Origin: Tissierellia bacterium
GTDB taxonomy: Bacteria > Bacillota > Clostridia > Tissierellales > Peptoniphilaceae
Length of the DNA stretch: 55,796 nucleotides
Direction: 5' to 3'
NCBI GenBank assembly: GCA_030535395.1
Contig: JAUNLK010000012.1
Span: forward strand, 1 to 55,796
In this document: positions 25,406 through 34,171 of the stretch, piece by piece
Numbering within the stretch: position 1 is the stretch's first letter
Layout of the letters: the number at the start of each line of letters is the position of its first letter
Translations under genes and position numbers: made by a program
The notes under the pieces: generated by a model
What the model was told of the DNA's origin: nothing
What the model saw: only the letters and a program-made list of their open reading frames with translations
Database searches by the model: none

Positions 25406-26329
25406 TCAGCTCATCCGGGGCAGCTCCAAGACAAAGGCCTTGGTTCCCACTGGGGGCGCCCCGTCCAGATGGAGCTTTCCCCCGTGGTTTTCGGCGATGA
25501 GTTTTGCAATGGCAAGGCCCAGGCCATTGCCCTGACTGCCGGAGCGGGCCCTGTCCCCCCGGGTGAAGGGCTGGAAGATGGACTCCGCCTCCTCCGGTGG
25601 GATCTGCCTGCCATTGTCGGCCACCGAGACCCGGGCCCGGTCGCCCTCCCCTGCCACTTCAATGAGGACGGTGCTCCCCGCTTCATTGTACTTGTAGCCA
25701 TTGATCACTAAATTGGCCAGGGCCCGCCTCATTTGTTGCTGGTCTAAACTGGCGAAAATGGCCTCCTGGGGAATGTCCAGCTCCAGTGCAATGCCCCTGT
25801 CCTCAAATTCGTGATAGTGGGCGATGGTCACCTCCCGGACCAGGGCGCAGAGGTCCCCCCGCTCCCGCTGAAATCTCCCCCCCTCATCCAGGGTGGCGTA
25901 GGTGTACATGCTCTCCAAGAGCTCCCCGGCGTAGCGGCTCTTCTCCAAAATAATCTCCAGAATCTCCCCCTCCTCCCCCTGGGGCACCTTCCCGTCCTTG
26001 AGGGCCCGGGCAAAGCCCTGGACCGAGGTCATGGGGGTCTTGAGATCGTGGCAGATATAGGCGTAGCGGCGGTTCTGCTCCTCCACTCGCCGGGCACTCT
26101 CCCCCTCCACCGCCCGGGCCGTGGAGCGGTAGAAGAGAAAGCTAAAGAGGGCGAAGACCCCCGCCACGGCGAGGCCATAGGCCAGGAGGATGAGGACGGC
26201 CCGGAGCTCAGTGGTGGCTCGGGCGGGGAAGATATAGTCCAGAAAAATATTTTCCACTGCCGATTCCAGAATGAGGATCAGACCGCTGAAGAGGACAAAG
26301 TAGCGGATGATCTGCCTTTTAAGCTTCAT
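25406..26329 (-). CDS. Membrane sensor histidine kinase
   Basis: 307 residues from ATG 26329 (GGAGATGG upstream). Two membrane segments (about 8-28 and 43-67) enclosing only about 15 external residues, so it probably senses within the membrane or through a partner. H-box YICHDLKTPM with His94, N-box NLVINGYKYN, G-boxes VADNGRQIPP and GNGLGLAIAKLI. It overlaps the regulator gene by 11 bases and follows a serine hydrolase gene; the trio resembles VanRS/cell-wall-stress systems. Confidence 0.93.
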   Translation of the reverse strand: MKLKRQIIRYFVLFSGLILILESAVENIFLDYIFPARATTELRAVLILLAYGLAVAGVFALFSFLFYRSTARAVEGESARRVEEQNRRYAYICHDLKTPMTSVQGFARALKDGKVPQGEEGEILEIILEKSRYAGELLESMYTYATLDEGGRFQRERGDLCALVREVTIAHYHEFEDRGIALELDIPQEAIFASLDQQQMRRALANLVINGYKYNEAGSTVLIEVAGEGDRARVSVADNGRQIPPEEAESIFQPFTRGDRARSGSQGNGLGLAIAKLIAENHGGKLHLDGAPPVGTKAFVLELPRMS

Positions 26330-26993
26330 GGTCCATCTCCAATCTGTAGCCCAGACCCCGAATGGTTTTAATGGTCTCCCTGCCAATTTTCTCCCGGAGT
26401 CGACTGATGATCACCCGGAGGCTGTTGTCGTCCATGAGATACTCCTCCCCCCAGCCGTGGCGGTAGATCTGCTCCTTGGTGAAGATTCTCCTGGGCTCCC
26501 TCATAAGAAGCTCCAGGACCCGGTACTCCACCTTGGTGAGCTGGTGGAGCTCCTCCCCCACAGTGACGGTGCACCGGTGGGTGTCCAGGACCAAGTGCCC
26601 CAGAGTCAAAAACTGCTCCGCCCCCTCCCGCCGCTCCTCCCGGCGGAGGTGGGCCCGAACTTTGGCCGCCACCTCCAGGGGCTCAAAGGGCTTGGTGATG
26701 TAGTCATCGGCCCCCAGGTCCATGCCAAAGACTCGGTCGGAGAGGCCCACTTTGGCGGAGATGACCAGGATGGGAATGGCGCTCGTCCTCCGAATCTGTT
26801 GAATGACCTCGTAGCCGTCCTTTTTGGGCATCATAATGTCCACCAGGGCGAGATCCACGGCCTCCCCTTGAAAGAGGGCCAGGGCCCCCTCCCCGTCGGT
26901 GGCCTCCAGGACCCGGTGGCCGTCTGCCTCCAAGTACATTTTCAATAGGCGGAGGATTTCCCTCTCGTCGTCTGCAATGAGTATATTGGCCAT
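26319..26993 (-). CDS. OmpR/PhoB-family response regulator
   Basis: 224 residues. Receiver domain with DD at 8-9, phosphoacceptor Asp52 (LALVDIMMPKKDG), Ser/Thr in VISAK, Lys in ITKPFEP; winged-helix DNA-binding domain (about 128-224) with RRIFTKEQIYRHGWG and the recognition helix DNSLRVIISRLREK. VanR-like. The 22-bp-spaced direct repeats upstream of the operon (28838-28867) are its likely target. Confidence 0.95.
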   Translation of the reverse strand: MANILIADDEREILRLLKMYLEADGHRVLEATDGEGALALFQGEAVDLALVDIMMPKKDGYEVIQQIRRTSAIPILVISAKVGLSDRVFGMDLGADDYITKPFEPLEVAAKVRAHLRREERREGAEQFLTLGHLVLDTHRCTVTVGEELHQLTKVEYRVLELLMREPRRIFTKEQIYRHGWGEEYLMDDNSLRVIISRLREKIGRETIKTIRGLGYRLEMDHEA

Positions 26994-27005
26994 GTGCTCC
27001 CCTCC

Positions 27006-28778
27006 TCACAGGGCCCAAAACTGGTAGAGATCAAAGTGAATCATCACTGCCAGGGTCAGTAGGGCCAGGATTGTCGTACAGATGTATTTGAAAGTTTCGC
27101 CCCTGCCCTCTCGGTAGGGGTTCCAGCGCAAGTACTTCAGCCCCCAGAGCAGACTGGACAACAGGCCCAGGCCCAAGAGGCCCATGAGGCCGCTCTGAGC
27201 CATATAGCTCTCCACGGGGCCAATGTCCCCGGTGGTATTGCCCAGGTGAATCCTGCCAATGAGGACCGCCAAATTGGCGAAGGTGAGGCCCAAGAGGAGG
27301 CTCACGGTGTAATTCCACTTCCTCAGAGGGCGGACTTCCCCCTCCCCGCGAATCAGCCCCAAAAGGAGGCCCCCCACCAGGAGGGTGATGATGCCGTAGA
27401 TTCCCCCCAGGGGAATGACCAGGGCGGCCAGGAGATTTTTTACACTCCTCAGGCTGTCCACCCGGTAATCGGTGTAGCCCCCGTAGATGTGCTTTCCCTC
27501 CCCATACCACCAGCTGTCCAAGTCCTCCTCCCCAAAGGAGAGGATTCCCGTGGTCCCCAAAATGGAGAGGGGCCCCTCCTGAATGGTCCTGGCACTGATG
27601 ACCAGGCCCCCGGGCACCTCCCGCGCCAAATCCGCCAGGGTGGAATCGCTGAAGCTGCCGAAGATCTCCTCGTAAAAATCGTAATTGTAGACCTGTTCGT
27701 GGGCCTGATTGGTGAGGACCACCATCCCCAGTCCCGTCTCGGGTTCAAACTGAATCATGGAGGAGCAGCCAAAGGTATTGCCCCCGTGGCCCAGAGTGGT
27801 GACCCCGTACTGGCTGGCGAAGAAGCCGTGGTGACTGTTGCCCACGCCGCTGTCCCCGTAAAAACTGCTGGGGCTGTAGAGGAGCTCCCAGGTCTCCGCC
27901 CTCTGAAAGAGGGGCCCCGCCTCCCCCTCCCTGGGAATCAGGGCCCGGGCAAAGGTGAGAAAGTCCTCCAGGGGACCCACGGCACTCCCAGCGGGATAGA
28001 GCTGTATGTAGTAGAGGCCCCGGCCGGGGATCTTCTCCCCCTCCCCATCATAGCACTGAAGGGCCAGTCTTTTCTCCAGAACTCCGGGACTGTCCCCGTA
28101 GTCGGCCCCCACGGAGGTCTTTTCCATCCCCAAAGGCTCCAGAATGTGGCGGTGGACATAGCGCACATAGTCCATGCCACTGACCTCCTGGACAATGTAG
28201 GCGGCCAGTGCGGCCCCCCAGTTGGAATAGGCCGTCACCACCCCCGGGGGGAAGATCTGCCTGGGAGGGTGGAAGCTCAAGGCCTCCCCCAGGGGCAAAA
28301 TCTCCTCCCGGTGGGGGGTCTGAATGAAGTAGGTCTCCTGAAAGCCCCCCTGGTGGTTCATGAGATCCAGTAGGGTGATGGGGAGGTCGTAGCTGAGATT
28401 CTGCAAAAAATCCTCCGGGAGATAAGCTCGGATGTCCTCCGAGAGGTCCAGCTTTCCCGCCTCCACCAACTGCATCACCGAAATCCAAATGAAGAGCTTG
28501 GAGGTGGAGCCCCACTCATAGACCGTCTCTCCGTCCACCTCCGTGCCGGCCTCCAGATCCTGGTGGCCAAAGTGACCCTCATAGAGGACCTCATCCCCCT
28601 CAAAGATGGCGAGACTCAGGCCGGCCATGGTCTCCCGGTGCTCCGCCACATAGTCCTCCACCGTCCGGGCAATCTCCCCCCGGGAAAGGCCCGAGGGGAG
28701 CTCACCCTGAGCCTGAACCTTCCCACCAAAACACCCCAATATGAAAAACACAATCAGAAAAACAAACCCTCGCCTCAT
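27006..28778 (-). CDS. Membrane-bound serine hydrolase (beta-lactamase/PBP-fold)
   Basis: 590 residues. Signal peptide, then a class C beta-lactamase/penicillin-binding fold: SxxK motif STSK (91-94) in YEWGSTSKLFIW, Tyr-x-Asn YSN (184-186), and a third motif HGG in TLGHGGNTFG. The last third (about 440-590) has four hydrophobic membrane segments. This layout matches EstB/FmtA-like membrane hydrolases rather than true beta-lactamases; role in wall remodelling or D-amino acid ester cleavage is likely. First gene of an operon with the regulator and kinase. ATG 28778 preferred over 28787 for spacing. Confidence 0.88.
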   Translation of the reverse strand: MRRGFVFLIVFFILGCFGGKVQAQGELPSGLSRGEIARTVEDYVAEHRETMAGLSLAIFEGDEVLYEGHFGHQDLEAGTEVDGETVYEWGSTSKLFIWISVMQLVEAGKLDLSEDIRAYLPEDFLQNLSYDLPITLLDLMNHQGGFQETYFIQTPHREEILPLGEALSFHPPRQIFPPGVVTAYSNWGAALAAYIVQEVSGMDYVRYVHRHILEPLGMEKTSVGADYGDSPGVLEKRLALQCYDGEGEKIPGRGLYYIQLYPAGSAVGPLEDFLTFARALIPREGEAGPLFQRAETWELLYSPSSFYGDSGVGNSHHGFFASQYGVTTLGHGGNTFGCSSMIQFEPETGLGMVVLTNQAHEQVYNYDFYEEIFGSFSDSTLADLAREVPGGLVISARTIQEGPLSILGTTGILSFGEEDLDSWWYGEGKHIYGGYTDYRVDSLRSVKNLLAALVIPLGGIYGIITLLVGGLLLGLIRGEGEVRPLRKWNYTVSLLLGLTFANLAVLIGRIHLGNTTGDIGPVESYMAQSGLMGLLGLGLLSSLLWGLKYLRWNPYREGRGETFKYICTTILALLTLAVMIHFDLYQFWAL

Positions 28779-28822
28779 CTCGCCCATCCTCTCCCTCTCT
28801 CAGATCCTTTTCATCTGAGTAC

Positions 28823-28867
28823 AGCATAGAACAGCAGCATTAACCCAAGGGGCCAAAAACATTAACC
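28823..28867 (-). promoter_or_regulatory. Promoter with 22-bp-spaced direct repeats (OmpR-type operator)
   Basis: GGTTAATG occurs twice on the minus strand (28860-28867 and 28838-28845), exactly 22 bases apart (two helix turns). TATGCT at 28823-28828 is a likely -10; the -35 position is poor (CCCTTG) and is overlapped by the proximal repeat, the layout of an activator-dependent promoter. Confidence 0.55.
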
Positions 28868-28892
28868 GAAGATTAAATTTACCATTTTACAC

Positions 28893-28924
28893 AAAAAAAG
28901 AGACACCGCCCCCTGCAGTGCCCC
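28893..28924 (-). terminator. Terminator of the Abi gene
   Basis: Minus strand GGCACTGC / GCGGTGTC stem (two G-T wobbles), then CTCTTTTTTT, shortly after the stop at 28939. Confidence 0.75.
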
Positions 28925-28938
28925 TTAGCCCTTTCAGG

Positions 28939-29808
28939 CTATAGAGATTTGTTTAATAGGTCATCCCAACCCGCAACAAATCCTAGATTTTTTAAATCTA
29001 CAGATTTATATTTCTTGATTATTTCTAACAAACGATTATAAAATTCCTCATAATATGCCTCATCAGCTAAGATTTTTAGATTTAGAATGGTCGCAAAAAT
29101 CATATTATTGGATATATTTTGTGCTTTGTATTCTTTGTACAGTGCTGGAGACTTTGTCAATTTTGCTCCATACAGTCTTCCATAATGGGCACAAATATTT
29201 CTGACATACGCCAAGTTTTCTATCCAAGATTGTAAATAAGTATAATCGACATCAAACTTTCTCGCAATTTCTCTCTTGTCCTCAGCTTTCATATTCCTAT
29301 ACATCTTAGATAGTGTCCCGAAGCTTGTCACTTCCATTGCAGCATATAAAGGTATTTTCCCACCCTCGTAATTCTCTTTAAAATTCTTTATAAAAGGAGA
29401 TCTTTTGTTTCTATCTATCTCTCTATGTAGCTCATTTAGAACTTTTTGTTGACCGTATTTATTATCGTAATTATTTATGTTTTCATATCCGAAATTTCCA
29501 TATTTCAATGAAAAATAATTTGTTATTACCGCCCTTAAACGTACTTCTATGTTTTCAATTAAAGAAAATAAAATGTGTCGAAATTCCACATCAAACTGAT
29601 AAAGTTCAACTATATTTTCAAAAGACGTTCCATCGATATATTTCCCATCTTTTTTCAAAGTTATACTATAAGCTTTGACCAGCCTATAATAAGATACATT
29701 GTCAAGAATTTTTTTTGCATATACTTTATCACCAATTTCTAAATTTAGAGATATTAGATTTTTAATTTGGTCATTTAGATTCATTGGCTCTTGATGAGTT
29801 TTTTTCAT
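28939..29808 (-). CDS. Abi_2 family (AbiD/AbiF-like) HEPN protein, abortive infection
   Basis: 289 residues, typical length. Opening (LNDQIKNLISLNLEIGDK..ILDNVSYYRLVKAY) and middle (YQFDVEFRHILFSLIENIEVRLRAVI) match the Abi_2 pattern. HEPN motif R203-N-I-C-A-H208 (RX4H), the active-site type of HEPN ribonucleases, is intact, so it is predicted to cleave RNA and arrest growth during phage infection. Base composition is very AT-rich against GC-rich neighbours, indicating transfer. AAGGAG precedes the ATG. Its own promoter and a hairpin RNA leader stand directly upstream, as in RNA-controlled toxin systems. Confidence 0.92.
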   Translation of the reverse strand: MKKTHQEPMNLNDQIKNLISLNLEIGDKVYAKKILDNVSYYRLVKAYSITLKKDGKYIDGTSFENIVELYQFDVEFRHILFSLIENIEVRLRAVITNYFSLKYGNFGYENINNYDNKYGQQKVLNELHREIDRNKRSPFIKNFKENYEGGKIPLYAAMEVTSFGTLSKMYRNMKAEDKREIARKFDVDYTYLQSWIENLAYVRNICAHYGRLYGAKLTKSPALYKEYKAQNISNNMIFATILNLKILADEAYYEEFYNRLLEIIKKYKSVDLKNLGFVAGWDDLLNKSL

Positions 29809-29827
29809 TTTTTCTCCTTAAAATCAA

Positions 29828-29873
29828 AGACCCGACGTGGTCCGCATTGTTAAGAGGCGTGTCGGGTACTGTT
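29828..29873 (-). ncRNA. Candidate structured RNA upstream of the Abi gene
   Basis: Read on the minus strand from the predicted start near 29873: ACCCGAC (29861-29867) pairs with GTCGGGT (29830-29836), and an inner CGC/GCG pair closes the loop CUCUUAACAAU. It is followed by CTTTGATTTT. Conserved RNAs next to abiF genes have been reported; whether this is a member needs a covariance search. It could be an antitoxin RNA, an attenuator, or both. Confidence 0.5.
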
Positions 29874-29879
29874 GTTTAT

Positions 29880-29908
29880 AGGATATGGTATTTTCTGATT
29901 TTTGTCAA
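29880..29908 (-). promoter_or_regulatory. Promoter of the Abi RNA/gene
   Basis: Minus strand TTGACA (29903-29908), 17 bases, TATCCT (29880-29885). The predicted start lies at the foot of the hairpin RNA. Confidence 0.75.
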
Positions 29909-30017
29909 GTACACTTAACATTTTCCAAAGAGTAATCTTTTAGCTAACTTTATTTTTCTTTTGTTGTCCGTTTTCAAGGGCAGTGGAAATGTCTTCTCGG
30001 CTCCCCTGTTTCTCAAA

Positions 30018-30962
30018 CTAGAGGTGGCGCTGGAAGAAGCCCTCCAAGAGGCTCCGGTACTCCTCTGGTCCCTGGGTTGCCAGGCCGATGTGGCCGTATT
30101 TTTCGTCCACATAGAGTTCCTTCTCCTCGCTCTCCAGACTCTCGTAGAGGGCCACCATGTCCTCGTAGGAGAGGACCTCATCCACTGGGGAGGCGATGAG
30201 TAGCACGGGAAAGTCCAGCTCCTTGCCCTGAATCCAATCTGCGGCATTGGCCTCACTGAAGCTGAAGCCGTACTTCATCCGGGCATAGCCATTGGCCGTA
30301 AGGGCCATGAAGCTAGCGGGAATCCCCTCCTGGGCCTCCACCTCGGCCAGGGTCTCTAGAAAGAGGTCCCCTCCCCGGGTCAGGGGGGAGTCCAGGATGA
30401 GGGCGTCCACATTGGTGGCATCCCGGGCCACGGCCATCACCGCCGTGGAGCCCCCAAAGGACTCCCCGTAGAGGAGGACCTTGCCCTCCGGGCCTGCCAT
30501 TTCCCGGGCGTAGGCCAGGGCGTCCAGGGCATCGTAGGACTCCAGGATGCCGAAGCTGTTCTCCTCCGCCGGGTGCTCCCCGGAATTTCTCTGATCACAG
30601 ATGAGGACATCGAAGCCCAGATTGAGAAGCTGCTCCGCCACCGCCGACATGGAGGTCTTGGTGCCCCCCAGGCCGTGGAGGAGGACTGCCACATGGCCAC
30701 TCCCCTCCCCCTTTGCCAAGATTCCGGGGATCTCATAGTCGAAAGTGGTGGAGGGAATCCCCACCTCTTCCACGGGATACTTGGCGGCAAAGGCCTCGTA
30801 CTCCTCTCGGTAGAGGGCTTTGTGCTGAATGGTCTCCTCCCGACTTACCAGTTGGGTGGCCTCCTCCGTCACCGCCCTCCCCGTGAACACACTGATCCCC
30901 GCGGCCCCCAAAAGGACCAGGATCAGAATGATGACTCCAAAAATCTTGAGCGCCTTCTTCAT
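30018..30962 (-). CDS. Membrane-anchored alpha/beta hydrolase
   Basis: 314 residues. One N-terminal membrane anchor (about 5-27), then an alpha/beta hydrolase: oxyanion HGLGG, nucleophile Ser168 in YGESFGG, acid Asp261 (ASPVDEVLSY) and His291 (KYGHIGLA). Family resemblance is to BAAT/DUF-type serine aminopeptidase S33-like esterases found on the outer face in Bacillota. AAGGAGG before ATG 30962. Single gene; substrate unknown. Confidence 0.88.
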   Translation of the reverse strand: MKKALKIFGVIILILVLLGAAGISVFTGRAVTEEATQLVSREETIQHKALYREEYEAFAAKYPVEEVGIPSTTFDYEIPGILAKGEGSGHVAVLLHGLGGTKTSMSAVAEQLLNLGFDVLICDQRNSGEHPAEENSFGILESYDALDALAYAREMAGPEGKVLLYGESFGGSTAVMAVARDATNVDALILDSPLTRGGDLFLETLAEVEAQEGIPASFMALTANGYARMKYGFSFSEANAADWIQGKELDFPVLLIASPVDEVLSYEDMVALYESLESEEKELYVDEKYGHIGLATQGPEEYRSLLEGFFQRHL

Positions 30963-31090
30963 GCCTTCCTCCTTGAACAATCCTGGGCAAACTATTTCAA
31001 CACCCATTATACCGTTCAGGAGGGCTCCCGAAAGGGATTTAACACAGATTTAACAAACTTCTCCCCCGGGCCAAAGTCTTCCGTCCAAAG

Positions 31091-31115
31091 AAAAAAGCGA
31101 GGTCTGAGACCTCGC
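31091..31115 (-). terminator. Rho-independent terminator
   Basis: Minus strand GCGAGGTCT / GACCTCGC-type stem with a short loop, then TTTTTTC, just past the stop at 31122. Confidence 0.9.
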
Positions 31116-31121
31116 TTCGTG

Positions 31122-31994
31122 CTATTTCAAGAGATAATCGTTGATTCGCTCCACATCCTCCTGGGAGATATAGCTGATGCCATCCTCCACAGTGAAGTTC
31201 TCCAGGATGCGCTTCTCATCACCCATTTGGAGTTGGGGCTTCAGAATCATAATGGCCACGGATTTTTCCCCCATGGTAATGGAGATCTCCCGGTACTGCT
31301 GGTTCCACTCCACGGTGGCCCCCAGAGCCTCATAGTACTTTCTCAGATAGAAGCCCTTTTCCATGGGGGCTCTGAAATCGAAGAGGCTCACGGGCCCATT
31401 TTTGTCTTCCAGAACCAGAATCTTGTCGGGAGTGGCAATGGGGGGCAGGGACCTGGTGGCCACGGTGTAGAGGACGGCCAGATCCTTGTCCAGGACATCC
31501 TTCACTTCCTCGCCCTTTACATTTTGCCCCACGGTGTCATCTGCCACATTGATCACCAGGCGATTGCTGACTCCACGGCCCTCGCCGTCAAAGTGATCCA
31601 CATCCAGGGAGAACTGGGCCTCATCCAGGTGAATGGCCACCACATCGGGGGAGAGCTTGGGGGGCAGGGACTGCATCACCGGGGTGTTGTCCTTGAAGAA
31701 ATACTGAATCTTCTCCCCTTTGGTGAAGCTGTGCTCCTCCACCAGTTCTCCTGTGGCCAGGTCCACAATGAGGGCCTCATCCACATAGAGGTAGACCTCC
31801 TCCAGGCCCTCTTCCCCGTGGAGTTCATTCTTCACCAAAATTTCCGTGAACTTCCCCTCGTCCATGACCTCTGTTACTTCGCCGAAGTAGAGCTGATAGC
31901 CCTCGGCTTTCTTGGCCTCCTCCCCCTCCTGGGCAAAGACCATGCCACTCATGAGAAAAAGACAGGCAAGAGCCAGAAAAAATGTTTTCTTCAT
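31122..31994 (-). CDS. Secreted protein with copper-amine-oxidase-N-like stalk domain
   Basis: 290 residues. Signal peptide (1-21, VFA cleavage). Residues about 30-200 are beta-rich with no match that I recognise (a VTEVMDEGKFTEILVKNE pattern also seen in secreted clostridial proteins). The C terminus (about 215-290) follows the stalk-domain pattern: a helix FYLRKYYEALGATVEWNQQYREISI, a beta hairpin, and ILENFTVEDGISYISQEDVERIN. AAGGAGG before ATG. It has its own terminator and lies behind the lantibiotic-type kinase gene, 65 bases away, so it may be read from that operon. Confidence 0.75.
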   Translation of the reverse strand: MKKTFFLALACLFLMSGMVFAQEGEEAKKAEGYQLYFGEVTEVMDEGKFTEILVKNELHGEEGLEEVYLYVDEALIVDLATGELVEEHSFTKGEKIQYFFKDNTPVMQSLPPKLSPDVVAIHLDEAQFSLDVDHFDGEGRGVSNRLVINVADDTVGQNVKGEEVKDVLDKDLAVLYTVATRSLPPIATPDKILVLEDKNGPVSLFDFRAPMEKGFYLRKYYEALGATVEWNQQYREISITMGEKSVAIMILKPQLQMGDEKRILENFTVEDGISYISQEDVERINDYLLK

Positions 31995-32059
31995 ATGTGT
32001 TCCTCCTTATTTTAAGGCCATGGTAACACAGATCTTGATGGAAAGTTTTTACATATTGA

Positions 32060-33475
32060 TTACAATTTGTCTATTTTTCCTTGAATATTTTGTGAAGATG
32101 TGGTGGGAAGCCCTCCCTCCTCCAGGAGGGGGAGGTGCAGCTCCACAACTCCGCCCGGGCCCTCCTGGAGATTTTTCAGAATGAGGCCCCCTCCGTGGCC
32201 CTCCAGAATCTGCCGGGCGATGTAGAGGCCCATGCCATAGTGCCCCCCACCGGAGCGACTCTCATCCCCCCGGTAAAATTGCTCCGTGGCCCGCTCCAGG
32301 GCCTGGGGGGAAAATCCCGGACCGTGGTCCACCACCGTGAGCTTCAGAGTCTTCCCCTGCCATTCCCCGTGAAATTCCAGGGGCCCCCTGCCATAGGCCA
32401 GGCCATTGGCCACAATATTTTCCACCGCCCGGGTGAGGAGCTGGAGGTCCCCCCGGAGCTTTCCCTCCCCCACTTGTATCCGTAAAAGGCAGTCCACTCC
32501 CCGGGCCGCTGCAATCTCCCCGGCCAGATCCGCCATTTTTTCGGCGAAGTCCCCCACTTCCAAAATCTGCCAGGAGGGTTCCAGATTCAGGGACTCATTC
32601 ATGGCCCTGAGGGCCCGGCTGTAGTCCTCCAGGCGCTGGACATTTTTCAGAATATAGGCCACATAGCGCTCCTGCTCCCGGGATAGCTCCGTGGCCTGGA
32701 GGAGCTGGCCATTGCCCTGGATCACCGCCAGGGGGGTCTTCAGGTCGTGGGCCAGGGCGGAGATGCCATTTCTCCGCTCCTCCTCCCTGAGCCAATTTTC
32801 CCGGAGGGCGTCCCCCAGGGCCACCCTCAGCTCCTCCAAACCCTCCAGGAGTTCATTGAACTCCGCCACCTGGGAGGATTCCAGAGTGAAGTCCAAGTTC
32901 TGTCTGCCAATTTCCCGGGAGGCCCGGAAGATGGGAGCCATCTCCCCGGTGATTTTTCGCCCCCAGAGGAGGGTGATCCAGAGGACGCCCCCCAGACAGA
33001 GGAGGAGGACCAGTAGGGCCAGCATCACATTGGGCCCCGGAAGGTGGGCCTCCATCCAGGGGAGCTTGTAGTGGGCCCGGACAGGATAGTTCAAAATGAG
33101 AGAGCCGTCGGCCCGCTCAAGTTCCATAAAGGAGGAGGAGGGAGTGGCCATTCCCCCTCCCCCGTGGAACTCCAGGGCCCTCTCTTGGAGCTCCGGCTCC
33201 ATGTCCGTTTGGAGGATCTCCCCCTCCGGGGAGAGGAGGAGATAGCGGCTGTGGCTGGGCAGAAGCTGAGGATCAAATTCCGACCCCGAGATCAGCTGGG
33301 ACTTCCTCTGCAAAATTTGGTTTTCCGTTTCATTGGCGGGGACCATCCACCTGGAGGAGAGGAAAGTCACGGCAATGAGGCTCAGTCCCAGGGCCGCCAC
33401 CAGGACCAGGGCGGTACTGAGAAGATACTGAAAGAGGATGAATTTCAGGGGCCTGCCCTGTCTTTTCACTGCCAT
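32060..33475 (-). CDS. Sensor histidine kinase of the lantibiotic-type system
   Basis: 471 residues. Two membrane segments (about 15-40 and 150-172) flank an extracellular sensor of about 110 residues; HAMP-like linker; H-box LAHDLKTPLA with His243; N-box NIVANGLAYG; G-box DHGPGFSP and YGMGLYIARQIL. The extracellular size and genomic context match kinases of the CprK/SpaK/NisK group, which sense antimicrobial peptides. It overlaps the regulator by ten bases. ATG 33475 is chosen; a GTG at 33493 is possible. Confidence 0.9.
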   Translation of the reverse strand: MAVKRQGRPLKFILFQYLLSTALVLVAALGLSLIAVTFLSSRWMVPANETENQILQRKSQLISGSEFDPQLLPSHSRYLLLSPEGEILQTDMEPELQERALEFHGGGGMATPSSSFMELERADGSLILNYPVRAHYKLPWMEAHLPGPNVMLALLVLLLCLGGVLWITLLWGRKITGEMAPIFRASREIGRQNLDFTLESSQVAEFNELLEGLEELRVALGDALRENWLREEERRNGISALAHDLKTPLAVIQGNGQLLQATELSREQERYVAYILKNVQRLEDYSRALRAMNESLNLEPSWQILEVGDFAEKMADLAGEIAAARGVDCLLRIQVGEGKLRGDLQLLTRAVENIVANGLAYGRGPLEFHGEWQGKTLKLTVVDHGPGFSPQALERATEQFYRGDESRSGGGHYGMGLYIARQILEGHGGGLILKNLQEGPGGVVELHLPLLEEGGLPTTSSQNIQGKIDKL

Positions 33476-34125
33476 TTGTAGCCAATCCCCCACACGGTGG
33501 CTATGGGCTGCTCCCCATGCTTTTGGAATTTCCCCCGAATATTTTTGATGTGCTCGGAGATGGCCGAGGCCTCCCCGGTCCCCTCCCAGCCAAAGATCTG
33601 CTGGTAGATCTGTTCCCGGGAGAAGACCTGCCCCCGCCTCTTGGCCAAAAGCTCGCAGATCTCATACTCCGACTTGGTGAGGGGAATCAGCTCCTCTCCC
33701 ACGGAGATCTCCCGGGCGGAGAGATCCAGGTGGACCTTCCCCCGGTGGAGGTGGTGGTGGCGCTCCCGGTGCTCCCGCCGCAAGTGGGCCGCCACCCGGG
33801 CCGAGAGTTCCTCCACCCCAAAGGGCTTGACGATGTAGTCGTCCCCTCCGGCACTGAAGCCCTCCACCACCTGAGCCTCCTGACTCTTGGCCGTGAGAAA
33901 GACTATGGGCCCGTCCACCAGGGGGCGAATCTCCCTGCAGTAGGCCAGGCCATCCATGCCGGGCATCATCACATCCAGGAGAATGAGATCGCAGCGCCCC
34001 AGCTCCTCCCGGGGCACCTCCAGGGGACTCTCATAGGTGGCCACTCGGTGGCCCTCCCTCTCCAAAATCTGCTTCACCAATTGTAATAGATCGGCCTCAT
34101 CGTCCACTACCAATATTCTGGCCAT
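33466..34125 (-). CDS. OmpR-family response regulator of the lantibiotic-type system
   Basis: 219 residues. Receiver: DD 8-9, Asp51 (LILLDVMMPGMDG), VFLTAK, IVKPFGVEE. DNA-binding winged helix at about 128-219 (RRGQVFSREQIYQQIFGWEG, AISEHIKNIRGKFQ). It lies 46 bases after the second permease and is followed by its kinase, as in CprR/NisR-type loci. Confidence 0.95.
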   Translation of the reverse strand: MARILVVDDEADLLQLVKQILEREGHRVATYESPLEVPREELGRCDLILLDVMMPGMDGLAYCREIRPLVDGPIVFLTAKSQEAQVVEGFSAGGDDYIVKPFGVEELSARVAAHLRREHRERHHHLHRGKVHLDLSAREISVGEELIPLTKSEYEICELLAKRRGQVFSREQIYQQIFGWEGTGEASAISEHIKNIRGKFQKHGEQPIATVWGIGYKWQ

Positions 34126-34171
34126 GATTTCACCTCCAAGTTTTCACTTATATGACCCATTGTAACAAAAG

